Shown in pieces: positions 51,230 through 60,031 of a DNA stretch of 64,000 nt. Below the pieces are notes generated by a model. That model was given only the letters and a program-made list of their open reading frames with translations. It was not told the DNA's origin and did not search any database. Made by a program: the position numbers and the translations under genes. The stretch's first letter is position 1. Every line of letters begins with the position of its first letter. Origin of the DNA: a bacterium. GTDB taxonomy: Bacteria; Hinthialibacterota; Hinthialibacteria; OLB16. The stretch covers positions 124,001 through 188,000 of the forward strand of contig JAJVIK010000009.1 in NCBI GenBank assembly GCA_022072055.1, read 5' to 3'.

Positions 51230-53677
51230 TCAAACAATCACTTCCCTCGGCTTGCTCCCGCGCGAAGGTCCGATCAATCCCCGGTCGTGCATGATGTCCA
51301 GGATGCGCGCGGCGCGCCCATAGCCGATCTTCAGGCGCCGTTGGAGCAGCGAGGTCGAGGCTTGTCCGGCCTCCATCACAATGTCCACCGCCTGAAGATA
51401 CATGTCGTCCATCTCGCTCTCGTCATAGCCGCCCCCCTCGCCGCCGTCCTCCTCGGGCGAGAAATCAATGTCCAGATAATTCGGGGGCTGCTGCTCCTTG
51501 ATCACCGAGACAAGGCGCTCGATCTCGTGCGTGGACACATAGCACCCCTGCAGGCGCACCGGCTTCCCGGCCCCCCCCGGATCGAAGAGCATGTCCCCCA
51601 TCCCGATCAGGGATTCCGCCCCCTTCTGATCGATAATCACCCGCGAGTCGTTGATCTGCGCCACCTTGAAGGCAATCCGCGCCGGGAAGTTCGCCTTGAT
51701 CACCCCTGTGAGGATGTTGACCGAGGGACGCTGGGTGGCCAGGACCAGGTGCATCCCCACCGCGCGCGCCATCTGCGCGAGCCGCGCGATGTTGGTCTCG
51801 ACCTCCGCCTTGGCGACCATCATCAGGTCCGCGAGCTCATCGATGATGATCACGATGTACGGCAGAAAACCGGGAAGGGTCAGCTCCTCTTTCTTGCCCT
51901 CCTCCAGCGAACGCTGACTCCATTTGCGCATCCGCTCATTGTATTCGCGGATGTCACGCACCCCGGCCTTGGAGAGATACCGATAGCGGGTCTCCATCTC
52001 CTCGACGGCCCACTTGAGCGCCACCGCCGCCTGCTTGGGGTCATGCACCACCGGCGCGAGCAGGTGCGGGATGTCCTGATAGAGCGAGAGCTCCACCCGT
52101 TTCGGGTCCACCATCAGGAAGCGCACCTCCTGCGGGGTGGCGTTGAACAGGAACGAGGCGATCAGGCAATTGACCCCAACCGATTTCCCCGAACCGGTCG
52201 CGCCCGCCACCAGGAGGTGCGGCATCTTCGCCAAATCGGCCACGAACGGTTCCCCGGAAATGGTCTTCCCCAACGCGAAAGTGAGCCTTGAATCCAGCAG
52301 CCGATACTGTTGCGAGGCCAACACCTCGCGCAGCAGCACATCCTGACGCATCCGGTTGGGTATCTCGATCCCGACCACATTCTTGCCCGGAACCGGAGCG
52401 ATGATGCGGACCGAATAAGCTTGCAGCGCGAGCGCCAGGTCATCCTGAAGGTTGGTGATCCCTCGCACCTTGACCCCCGGCGCGGGCTTGAGGTCATAAC
52501 GAGTCACTACCGGACCGCAATGCACCTCCACCACCCGCGCGGAGATGTTGAACTGATCCAGGGTCATCTCCAAGATCTGGCGGTTGGTGTGGATTTCGTC
52601 CTTGTCCGGGCCATTGAAGGCCTGTGTTGGGAGGTCGAGCAGATCGAGGGAGGGGAGCCGATACGGGCGCTTTTCCTCACCGAACTGAACCACCGCCTCG
52701 GCTCGCTTGGCGACTGTTTTCTGTTTCTCCAGATCCTTGAGGGCGTAATGATCGGGGGTGAAAATCTTCGGCTCGGGGCGGGGTTCGTCGCACTCCTCTT
52801 CTTCTTCCGCAAGGTCCTCCTCGGATTCGACCTCCTCCGCGCCGGGAAACAGGTCGTCATCCACCTCGAACACCGGAACCTCACTGTCGCCCTCCTTCAG
52901 CCCCAAAGCGGGGAGGATTCCGCTGTCCTCATCCTCCAAGCTCAGCCCCCTCCGACGCGACCGGCTTGGCCGGATCGGCGCCGGCTCGAAAATATCCGAA
53001 ATCTCCTCGAAGTCCGCCTCCCAGGCGCGGCTCTCCCTCCACTCCTTGAGGCTCCTGCCCTTGTCCCGAAGCCAATAGAACAGATCGGCAAACAGGAAGT
53101 TGGTCGTCACGAGAAGGGTCAGCGCCGCCACGGTCGAGAGCACAATGTAGGCCCCCACTCGCCCGAAAAAGAGCATCGCGTGCGACAGCCACGATCCCAC
53201 CAAGCCCCCCGCGATCCAACTCGCGGTTTGGTGGCCATGCAGCGCGAGCGACACCAGGGCGCAGCAGCACGCCAGGAGGATCAAGCCTCCGATCAGACGA
53301 AGCATCGGGAGGAAGTGGTGCAGACGGTTCCTGGTGTTTTCCCGCCGGAACAGGGCATGCCACGCACACACCACAAGAAGCGGCGGCACCAGATAGGCGC
53401 AGATTCCGGTGAGGAAGAACAGCATCCAGGCCAACAGGCTTCCGGGATTCCCCATCCAGTTGGCGCTGGTGTCTTGTATGAGGGTCCGCCAGTTCTCGGT
53501 GTTCCCAATCGGGTACGAAATCAGGGACAAGAAAGTGGCCAGGGAGGCGGCTGTAAAGAGGATCCCCAGGACCTCGCGCTTGCGCTGGTCCTCCATCCCC
53601 TCCCAGACCTGCTGGATGGGGAGCGGCTCCCGGTAGGAGATCTGCTCCCGGTTCTTTTTCGGCGCTTTCCGGCTCAT
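51230..53677 (-). CDS. ftsK: DNA translocase FtsK/SpoIIIE
   Basis: 815 residues. Four to five N-terminal membrane helices (to about residue 195), an acidic linker (residues 250-300), then the motor: KNVVGIEIPN, Walker A GATGSGKSVGVNC, Walker B YIVIIIDELADLMM, and the C-terminal gamma winged helix (TSLLQRRLKIGYGRAARILD) that reads KOPS sites. Pumps DNA and activates XerCD at the septum. ATG at 53675-53677. Confidence 0.97.
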   Translation of the reverse strand: MSRKAPKKNREQISYREPLPIQQVWEGMEDQRKREVLGILFTAASLATFLSLISYPIGNTENWRTLIQDTSANWMGNPGSLLAWMLFFLTGICAYLVPPLLVVCAWHALFRRENTRNRLHHFLPMLRLIGGLILLACCCALVSLALHGHQTASWIAGGLVGSWLSHAMLFFGRVGAYIVLSTVAALTLLVTTNFLFADLFYWLRDKGRSLKEWRESRAWEADFEEISDIFEPAPIRPSRSRRRGLSLEDEDSGILPALGLKEGDSEVPVFEVDDDLFPGAEEVESEEDLAEEEEECDEPRPEPKIFTPDHYALKDLEKQKTVAKRAEAVVQFGEEKRPYRLPSLDLLDLPTQAFNGPDKDEIHTNRQILEMTLDQFNISARVVEVHCGPVVTRYDLKPAPGVKVRGITNLQDDLALALQAYSVRIIAPVPGKNVVGIEIPNRMRQDVLLREVLASQQYRLLDSRLTFALGKTISGEPFVADLAKMPHLLVAGATGSGKSVGVNCLIASFLFNATPQEVRFLMVDPKRVELSLYQDIPHLLAPVVHDPKQAAVALKWAVEEMETRYRYLSKAGVRDIREYNERMRKWSQRSLEEGKKEELTLPGFLPYIVIIIDELADLMMVAKAEVETNIARLAQMARAVGMHLVLATQRPSVNILTGVIKANFPARIAFKVAQINDSRVIIDQKGAESLIGMGDMLFDPGGAGKPVRLQGCYVSTHEIERLVSVIKEQQPPNYLDIDFSPEEDGGEGGGYDESEMDDMYLQAVDIVMEAGQASTSLLQRRLKIGYGRAARILDIMHDRGLIGPSRGSKPREVIV

Positions 53678-53892
53678 GCTCTCTCAATAGGCAAAAGGGG
53701 AGGGGTGGATGGGCTCCCCGCGCCCCGGCTCGGACGCGCCGATTTCCCATCCGGGAATTCCCCTTATCACTCCATTTTCGGCCTGGAGTTGAAGGACTGA
53801 ACGGGGGAATTCCGCCTTGCTTCGGATGCCCGCGAAACCCGGCCTTCCATGGTGGCTTTTCCGGTCGGATCAAGGCTATGCTGGGGGTTGAG

Positions 53893-55632
53893 ATGAAACG
53901 GAGAACTTTCCTCAAAACCCTTCCGGCCGTGCCGTTGTTCGCCGAGACCCGCCTGGGAGGCGCATCGCGGGGAGCCTACGGGAGCCAAACGACAGGCGGG
54001 GAGACTATCGGGCTGCGTGTGGAAGCGACCCCGGATCCGCTCCTTGCCAGGGTTGTGGCGATCCTCAAGGACCGGATCGAGCGGCGCTGCCCCTCGCGCG
54101 TGGCCGAAACGGATTCCGATGCGCGGATCCTCTTGACCGCGGATGACAGTCTTCCCCCCGAGGGCTTTCGAATCGAGGAGGCTGGAACAGCGGTTCGTGT
54201 GGCCGGCGGCTCGACGCGAGGGTTGCTCCATGGGGTCGGGAAGTTCCTCCGCACCTGCCGCTTTGAGGGTTCATTCCAGGCCTCTTCCTGGCGCGGGACT
54301 TCCGCGCCGCACGGGTCGCTGCGTGGGATGTATTTCGCCACCCATTTCCACAACTGGTACCAGGTGGCGCCCGAGGCGGAACTCGCTCGTTACATGGAGG
54401 ATGTCGCGCTCTGGGGTGTGAACGCCCTCATGGTCTGTTTTCCGTTCATCACCCTGCGGGATTGGGAGGACCCGGGGACCGAGGTGGCTCTTGCGATGAC
54501 GCGCAAATATGCGCGCTTGGCAAAAGACCTGGGACTCCAGTTCGGCATCGGAGTCGGCAACACCCTCTTCACCGGCGCTCCGGAGTCCATCCGAGCCACT
54601 CGCTTACCCGATCCGACTCGCAGGCGAGGGAACAGCGGCCACCCGATCTGCCCCAACATTCCCGAGGGTCGAACGTACATCCTGGAGAACACCCGACGGT
54701 TGTTCCAGGAACTCGCCGAGCCCGGCCTCGATTTTGTGGTTTCCTGGCCCTATGACGAAGGCGGATGCGCCTGCGAGAAGTGCCTGCCCTGGGGCAGCAA
54801 TGGCTTCTTGCGACTGTCGCGGGACGTGACCGTGCTCGGACGGGAGCATTTTCCCAAACTCAAGTTGATCCTCAGCACCTGGATGTTCGACACCCCTCCG
54901 GAAGGGGAGTGGCGGGGTCTATCTGAGGCTCTGGCCAAGGACCCCGGATGGGCGGATTACATCCTGGCGGACTCGCATGAGGAGTTCCCGCGATACCCCT
55001 TAGAGTCCGGGGTTCCGGGGAACCTCCCCCTGCTCAATTTCCCTGAGATCAGCATGTGGGGGAACTGGCCCTGGGGTGGGGTGGGCGCGAACCCGCTGCC
55101 GGCGCGCTTCGAGCGCCTGTGGAGGGATGTCAAGCAGGCGGTGCGCGGAGGCTTCCCCTACAGCGAGGGCATCTACGAGGACATGAACAAGGCGGTTGTG
55201 GTTCAGTTTTATTGGGACCCGGACCGCTCCGCGCGCTCGATTCTCGATGAGTATATCACCTACGAATTCGGGCCGGGTGTCGCGGAGGATTGCCACGCAC
55301 TGGTGGGGATGCTCGAAACCGCGGCGGGATTGTCTTACATGAAGCAGCCGGTCGATGCACGGGAGGCCGAACGCGCGTTCGAGCTGGCGGAGGGAATCCG
55401 GGGTCGTCTTCCGGAGTGGGCCAGACGTAACTGGCGCTGGGAGATCCTCCATCTGCGGGCGCTGCTGGACCGTGAACGCTTCGCCGGAGGCGGGCTGGAA
55501 ACCCCGGCGGCGCAGGCTGCCCTGACCCGCCTGGTGGAGATTTACCACTGCGAGAGGGTGACCGATGACCCCTACCACCACCGGGTCCGTCCGCCCCTAC
55601 GCGGCCTGTCAACCCGGGGCAAGGAGTTGTAG
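53893..55632 (+). CDS. Tat-exported hydrolase-like protein (GH20/GH67-type barrel)
   Basis: 579 residues from the ATG at 53893, chosen because it gives the Tat-like leader MKRRTFLKTLPAVPLF. Residues 35-130 resemble the GH20b/GH67 N-terminal alpha/beta domain (RILLTADDSLPPEGFRIEE...GLLHGVGKFLR). The rest looks like a TIM barrel: RGMYFATHFHNWYQ, WGVNALMVCFPF, SWPYDEGGCACEKC (possible catalytic Asp-Glu and Cys pair) and YSEGIYEDMNKAV. Glycosidase function is inferred; the substrate is unknown. Confidence 0.65.
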   Translation: MKRRTFLKTLPAVPLFAETRLGGASRGAYGSQTTGGETIGLRVEATPDPLLARVVAILKDRIERRCPSRVAETDSDARILLTADDSLPPEGFRIEEAGTAVRVAGGSTRGLLHGVGKFLRTCRFEGSFQASSWRGTSAPHGSLRGMYFATHFHNWYQVAPEAELARYMEDVALWGVNALMVCFPFITLRDWEDPGTEVALAMTRKYARLAKDLGLQFGIGVGNTLFTGAPESIRATRLPDPTRRRGNSGHPICPNIPEGRTYILENTRRLFQELAEPGLDFVVSWPYDEGGCACEKCLPWGSNGFLRLSRDVTVLGREHFPKLKLILSTWMFDTPPEGEWRGLSEALAKDPGWADYILADSHEEFPRYPLESGVPGNLPLLNFPEISMWGNWPWGGVGANPLPARFERLWRDVKQAVRGGFPYSEGIYEDMNKAVVVQFYWDPDRSARSILDEYITYEFGPGVAEDCHALVGMLETAAGLSYMKQPVDAREAERAFELAEGIRGRLPEWARRNWRWEILHLRALLDRERFAGGGLETPAAQAALTRLVEIYHCERVTDDPYHHRVRPPLRGLSTRGKEL

Positions 55633-55646
55633 AATTCACGGCCCCT

Positions 55647-55739
55647 TGGAGGGACGCATTCCATTGCGTCCCGACTGAAACCGTGACCCGACTGAGCGGG
55701 TCCCTCCATGCCTGCTGGAACGAGAATCCTTCTCGTTCC
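55647..55739. repeat. Cluster of three hairpins in an intergenic gap
   Basis: GGGACGCA/TGCGTCCC (55651-55658 with 55665-55672), GACCCG/CGGGTC (55685-55690 with 55697-55702), both bracketed by TGGAGGGAC/GTCCCTCCA (55647-55655 with 55700-55708), then GGAACGAGAA/TTCTCGTTCC (55717-55726 with 55730-55739). Not followed by a T-run. May be a dispersed palindromic (REP/MITE-like) element or a structured RNA. The remaining gap to 55905 holds no gene. Confidence 0.6.
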
Positions 55740-55905
55740 CACCACGCTCGGGGAGTCCCTTCCCCCGCATGCCGTGAATCGCGGAATGTCCTGTGGAATT
55801 GATAGGTTGCAGTGACTTCAGATACGTGTATTATGTGGCGGAAAGTCCCTGACCTGGCTTGTCCGGAATCCATCCAAGCGAGATCTAGGCCGACGAGGAG
55901 ACCCG

Positions 55906-56586
55906 ATGGCGAAGGCAACCCTGACCCTCAAGGACACGCTCAAGCAGCTCGAGGCGCTCGGCGATGAGAAGGTCCGCGCGCACAACAGGAAACATGGCGC
56001 TGGGGACAATCAGTTCGGGGTCCGCCTCGGGGACATCCGCAAGCTGGCCGCCAAGATCAAGATCAATCACCCCTTGGCGATCGCTCTTTGGGGCGCCGGG
56101 AACCTCGATGCCCGGCTCCTCGCGACCCTTCTGATCAAACCCGCGGAACTGTCTCGCGACGAGATGGACCGGATGGCGCGGACCGCCGGCGTTGCGCAGG
56201 TTGCGGATTGGCTGATGTCTTATGTGGTCAAGAGCCATCCCGACAAGGAGTCTCTTCGACAATCCTGGATGGAGGACAAGGACCCTTGGGCCGCCCGCGC
56301 CGGATGGAGCCTGACTTCCGAGCGAATCGGGAAGAATCCGGAGGGACTTGATCTTCCGGGGCTGCTCGACCGTATCGAGGCTGAGATGGGCAGTGCCGCG
56401 CCGGAGGTGCAGTGGACAATGAACTTCTGTCTTGCGGGCATCGGGATTCACTTCCCAAAGCATCGCAAGCGCGCCATCGCGATTGGAGAGAGACTGGGAG
56501 TCTACCGCGACTACCCGGTTTCCAAGGGCTGCACCTCTCCCTTCGCCCCGATCTGGATCAACGAAATGGTGCGCCGTCAAGGTTGA
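55906..56586 (+). CDS. AlkD-like DNA alkylation repair protein (HEAT-repeat)
   Basis: 226 residues. HEAT-like repeats typical of AlkC/AlkD: QFGVRLGDIRKLAAKIK, HPLAIALWGAGNLDARLLA, VADWLMSYVVKSH, WMEDKDPWAARAGWSLT, and the C-terminal KGCTSPFAPIWI. AlkD excises positively charged alkylated bases without flipping them. The aromatic/Asp cleft residues could not be placed confidently, so glycosylase activity is not proved. Stand-alone gene at the end of the core region. Confidence 0.8.
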   Translation: MAKATLTLKDTLKQLEALGDEKVRAHNRKHGAGDNQFGVRLGDIRKLAAKIKINHPLAIALWGAGNLDARLLATLLIKPAELSRDEMDRMARTAGVAQVADWLMSYVVKSHPDKESLRQSWMEDKDPWAARAGWSLTSERIGKNPEGLDLPGLLDRIEAEMGSAAPEVQWTMNFCLAGIGIHFPKHRKRAIAIGERLGVYRDYPVSKGCTSPFAPIWINEMVRRQG

Positions 56587-56724
56587 ACGTACGAGCCATC
56601 GGACACGAATTCAGGGACTATGTCCGCCTCTGTCCCAAAAGTGTGTGCTTCGCGCCAGTCTGGACACACCCAATCGGATGGAACTGGGATAGGATGCAAT
56701 GTGAAGATTGGAGGCAAGGCTTGA

Positions 56725-56979
56725 ATGAGTGTTCACGTTGCCCTTGAGATGCCCGAAGACGCCTTTTCGGCACTCCGAACCAACCCTGAGAATTTCGCCC
56801 GTGAGATGCGTCTCGCGGCCGCGGTGAGATGCTACGAACTTGGGATGATCTCTCAAGGGAAAGCGGCTGAGATCGCCGACCTGAGTCGTCAGGAATTCAT
56901 GTTGGCTTGCTCGCGTCTGGGGGTCTCCCCCTTTCAGACCAAGCCCGAGGAATTGGCCGAGGAATTCGCGCGTGAGTAG
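56725..56979 (+). CDS. UPF0175-family antitoxin
   Basis: 84 residues: MSVHVALEMPEDAFSAL, REMRLAAAVRCYELGMISQG, KAAEIADLSRQEFM and the tail LGVSPFQTKPEELAEEF. UPF0175 proteins are DNA-binding antitoxins usually encoded just before a DUF3368 PIN-domain toxin. That partner follows here but is truncated, so this is probably an orphan. Confidence 0.85.
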   Translation: MSVHVALEMPEDAFSALRTNPENFAREMRLAAAVRCYELGMISQGKAAEIADLSRQEFMLACSRLGVSPFQTKPEELAEEFARE

Positions 56980-57046
56980 GAGCTGGGTGGTCAACACTGC
57001 CCCGCTCATTGCATTGGCGAAAACCAATCACATTTGGGCTTTTTGA
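56972..57046 (+). pseudogene. Truncated DUF3368 PIN-domain toxin (24 codons)
   Basis: From a GTG overlapping the UPF0175 stop, the frame reads SRSWVVNTAPLIALAKTN, which is the N-terminal strand of DUF3368/PIN toxins (VVxTSPLI), then stops at TGA 57044-57046. Full-length relatives are about 150-160 residues. The break falls two bases from a tRNA 3' end, consistent with an insertion or deletion at an integration site. Confidence 0.7.
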
Positions 57047-57047
57047 A

Positions 57048-57092
57048 TGGCTGGGGAGCCAGGACTCGAACCTGGAAACTCCTGCTCCAAAG
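57048..57092 (-). other. 3' half of tRNA-Gln(TTG): attachment-site remnant
   Basis: On the minus strand: anticodon loop CTTTGGA (anticodon TTG), 3' stem GCAGG, T-arm CCAGG-TTCGAGT-CCTGG and acceptor CTCCCCAG-CCA, as in bacterial tRNA-Gln. The 5' half (TGGGGAG acceptor, D-arm) is missing; five extra bases (GGTGC) sit between a CCTGC and the anticodon loop. A 3' tRNA copy broken at the anticodon is the classic scar of tyrosine-recombinase integration. From its orientation the element should lie to the right. Confidence 0.7.
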
Positions 57093-57308
57093 GCACCGCA
57101 GGTAGCCTGTCGAACCGTGAAGAATCTCGGTTTTTCAGGGGTCTTTCAAACTCAAGGGGGGCTCAGGCCACGTTCAAACACCCCCAGAAGGGGGTCCTGA
57201 GGTGCAAAATGTGAAAGAAATGTGAACGGCAATTCTCCGAGCATGATCCGTTTGCGTCCAGGGTTGGCGTTGCCCTGGGAAGGTCGGACTTCGAGGATGA
57301 ATGGTCTT
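57093..57308. other. Gap at island edge, no gene seen
   Basis: About 216 bases between the tRNA remnant and the drmC stop. No convincing frame, integrase fragment or terminator was seen. It ends beside drmC and probably represents element flank. Confidence 0.5.
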
Positions 57309-58130
57309 CTAGGCGTTCCAAACGGGAACAAGGGTTCCGTCTCGGATCAGAAAAGAGAAATGCTCATCGACTCGCTTGGGGAGCTCTCCCCCCGATATGA
57401 CCACGCCCAGTTCAATGTTCAGGTCTAATGCAAATTCAGTCAGGTTCGCGCTCGATACATAGAGCGTGTGATTATCGGCGATCACGGCCTTTGCGTGCAG
57501 CGAACCGTGCTTGCCCTCAGGATCCTTCTCCCGCATATCAGCAGGCCAGACAAGAACCGTACAGGCCCGAGAGATCTCTTCTCCGAGACCTTCAATCATG
57601 TCAAAGGTTGTCTTTCCTCCGCTTGCATCAGCCGATTCAAGGATGATCCGGATTTGCACACCTCGATTGGCTGCCTGAATCAGCGCCTCCCGGATGGAGT
57701 CCACCTTGTAGACTGCGAAGCAAACCACCGTAAGTCTCTCCCTGGCTGAATGAATCAGCTGGAGCAGGACTTGTCGAGTTCGGCGGAAAGAGGTTTCTGA
57801 TGCGTGCGGCCCGGTCCAGACAATCTCTGTTGTCTGTGAGTCTTCGTGTCCCATCCCGGTCAAGCTCAGCGCTCTCAGTCCAAAGGCGATGGACTCGGGC
57901 GAGAGAGTATCCCGGTACTCTCTCCATTCTTCCAGGAAATCGTCCAGCAAATCTCTCCCCGCCGCATAGGGGATGACCGATAGAATCCTCGACCGGCTTG
58001 TTTGCCAATCACCCGTATCGAATTCCGCAATCCGATCGGAAAGACCATCCAGGACTTTGGGATGGAGGTGTCGAGCCAAAGCCAAGGCGGCTTGGATGAC
58101 TTCATTGTAAGCTCCAGAGTTGCATCCCAT
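57309..58130 (-). CDS. drmC: DISARM protein DrmC, phospholipase D-like
   Basis: 273 residues from the ATG at 58128-58130, overlapping the drmB stop (TGATG). PLD-fold: one HxKxxxxD motif, H212-K214-D219 in SLHAKAVIAD, followed by LYVSSANLTEFALDLNIELG. The N-terminal 100 residues are helical. DrmC is a core DISARM component but was reported as dispensable for defence. Identified by fold plus its position after drmA and drmB. Confidence 0.9.
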   Translation of the reverse strand: MGCNSGAYNEVIQAALALARHLHPKVLDGLSDRIAEFDTGDWQTSRSRILSVIPYAAGRDLLDDFLEEWREYRDTLSPESIAFGLRALSLTGMGHEDSQTTEIVWTGPHASETSFRRTRQVLLQLIHSARERLTVVCFAVYKVDSIREALIQAANRGVQIRIILESADASGGKTTFDMIEGLGEEISRACTVLVWPADMREKDPEGKHGSLHAKAVIADNHTLYVSSANLTEFALDLNIELGVVISGGELPKRVDEHFSFLIRDGTLVPVWNA

Positions 58131-60031
58131 CACAATTCCCCACCGCTGAAGAAGGCCGTCTCCGAGCGATTAAGAGTCTCAGCGAGAACAGATCGATCAA
58201 GATACCGGTTGCCGCATTCGCAGGATGTCTCGGACAGGAAGAGGCACGCATGACACGCAGCGGCATGGATAGTGTATCGGTCAGAGGCCGGATGGTGCTC
58301 TGAACAGAGCGGGTCAGACGAACACAATCGCGCTCTTTCAAGGGCTTGGGACAGATGAAGGATCAAGCTTGCGGCCCTGCCCAGACTGACCAGTCCGCCG
58401 AGAGTCCCCTCGCTGTCTGAGGCTACCGTGTAAATCAGCACACCCGCCATCGGACCCGATGGCTCCGTTGATTCTGCCGAGTAGATTCTCTCTCGGATGC
58501 TGGCTGAGGTGTATCCGCACTCCAACGAGAATTGGCGCATCAGGGCGTGGGCGAAAGAGTGGAGCAGGACGAATCGCATTCCCCGAAAGCCGGCTTCCGG
58601 GTGGTCGATATTTCGAGTCCGACGCCAGCGGCAGTGGCCCTGGAAGATTTCCTCCGAGAGCTCTCTCACGGCCTTCTTCTGGAGCCAGTCATGGAGCCTC
58701 GTTTCCGAGAATTGGATGAAGATTCCCTCTCCTCGAACCTCGGTTGCGGGAACCCACTTCGGATTGGTTCTTGAGAGCGGAGCTAGCCGCTGTATTTCGC
58801 CTTCTTCGTAGAGAGCGAAATCCTCCAGTGAATCGATTCGTGAAAAGCCTATGATGGACCGCACTTCCCGCATCTTCTCCACGAGGACGACTTTCTCTAT
58901 GAGGCCCTCAAAACCTCCGGGAACAGCAACCTGAGAAAGAACAAAATCTCGAGTAGATCTAACCTTGCCCGGATTCGAAAGGACCTCCCATTCAGGCGCC
59001 TTGATGTCTGCATCAGAGAAGCCTTGGTCTCCGAGTCGTGCACGGTAGTCTTGAATGGCCTTCAGAACTTCATGGTCTTCGAACTTCTTGAGGAGAGGGA
59101 TGGATTTCTTGATGTGCTTTATCTCGATGAGCTGTTCCACTTCGTTCAGATCGGCCCAGTTAAGAGCGATGATCTCGCCAATCTCGGAGATCGTTTGTGG
59201 AATCGAGATAGCTGAAACCACCGCCGGGAACCACGCGTTCGAGGCGCCCAATAGGAGGGTCTTCAATTGGTGGGGACCGCCATTGTCGCCGGTGCAACCT
59301 TCTTCCTGGGTGCTTCGCAGGTGGGGATGGCGTCCTTTGCAGTAGGGGAGGAACTGCTTGCCCTGCTCGCCAAACGCCGCCGACATTCTTCGACTTGATC
59401 CGCAATTGGTGCACTTGACCTGAACGTCAGCAGCCTCTCCCGAGACGCCGAACTCCTCCAAACGAAGCTGGGGTCTCTCGCATTTCTCCCCCCGGTGAAC
59501 AAAATCCACCCACGGGAAATCGTCCAGGTGTCCTGCCTCACAGGCAACCATGAAACGGACAGGGAGAACGGCCGGGGGCTTCTTTGCGCGGCAGTTTGTA
59601 TGGACGAATCTGCTTCTTTCGGGAGCAAAGGGTTTCGGGTCGAGATTAAATAGACCCGACGAAAGCGGCGCAAGGGTTTTGCAGACTGGGCAGACCATCC
59701 AACGTGGGAAGGGGGAGCATGGGACGCCGACAAGGTTCTCGTACCCCAGAGCATCGTTCCCAAACCCATTTCCTTCTTGGACGGCAGGTGGCATCAGGAG
59801 CTGCTCGACTTGGTCGCCCAGCCTCCGCTTAACTTGCGCCAAGAGCCGCTGTTCAGTGAGCACTGTGGAATGAGTCAGGTCCCACTCATCGAGCCCCATC
59901 ACCATCACCGAAAGGTTCGGCAGGTCGATGAGGGCGCCGACCCCTGAAGAATGCAGAAGCTGGGTTGGGCGGATCTCCCCAACCTTCTTGGCGAATCTGC
60001 TGCTCCCCCGCCTAGCCGAGTTACTCCGCAT
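58130..60031 (-). CDS. drmB: DISARM protein DrmB (DUF1998 domain)
   Basis: 633 residues from the ATG at 60029-60031, preceded by GGGAGGAGG; ATGs 15 and 18 bases earlier are possible. It overlaps the drmA stop by 11 bases. Four Cys clusters (C114/C117, C147, C164 in VACEAGHLDDFPW, C207/C210) suggest zinc binding. The DUF1998 segment near residues 495-560 includes MRFVLLHSFAHALMRQF. DrmB partners with the DrmA helicase to sense and block incoming DNA. Confidence 0.92.
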   Translation of the reverse strand: MRSNSARRGSSRFAKKVGEIRPTQLLHSSGVGALIDLPNLSVMVMGLDEWDLTHSTVLTEQRLLAQVKRRLGDQVEQLLMPPAVQEGNGFGNDALGYENLVGVPCSPFPRWMVCPVCKTLAPLSSGLFNLDPKPFAPERSRFVHTNCRAKKPPAVLPVRFMVACEAGHLDDFPWVDFVHRGEKCERPQLRLEEFGVSGEAADVQVKCTNCGSSRRMSAAFGEQGKQFLPYCKGRHPHLRSTQEEGCTGDNGGPHQLKTLLLGASNAWFPAVVSAISIPQTISEIGEIIALNWADLNEVEQLIEIKHIKKSIPLLKKFEDHEVLKAIQDYRARLGDQGFSDADIKAPEWEVLSNPGKVRSTRDFVLSQVAVPGGFEGLIEKVVLVEKMREVRSIIGFSRIDSLEDFALYEEGEIQRLAPLSRTNPKWVPATEVRGEGIFIQFSETRLHDWLQKKAVRELSEEIFQGHCRWRRTRNIDHPEAGFRGMRFVLLHSFAHALMRQFSLECGYTSASIRERIYSAESTEPSGPMAGVLIYTVASDSEGTLGGLVSLGRAASLILHLSQALERARLCSSDPLCSEHHPASDRYTIHAAACHACLFLSETSCECGNRYLDRSVLAETLNRSETAFFSGGEL

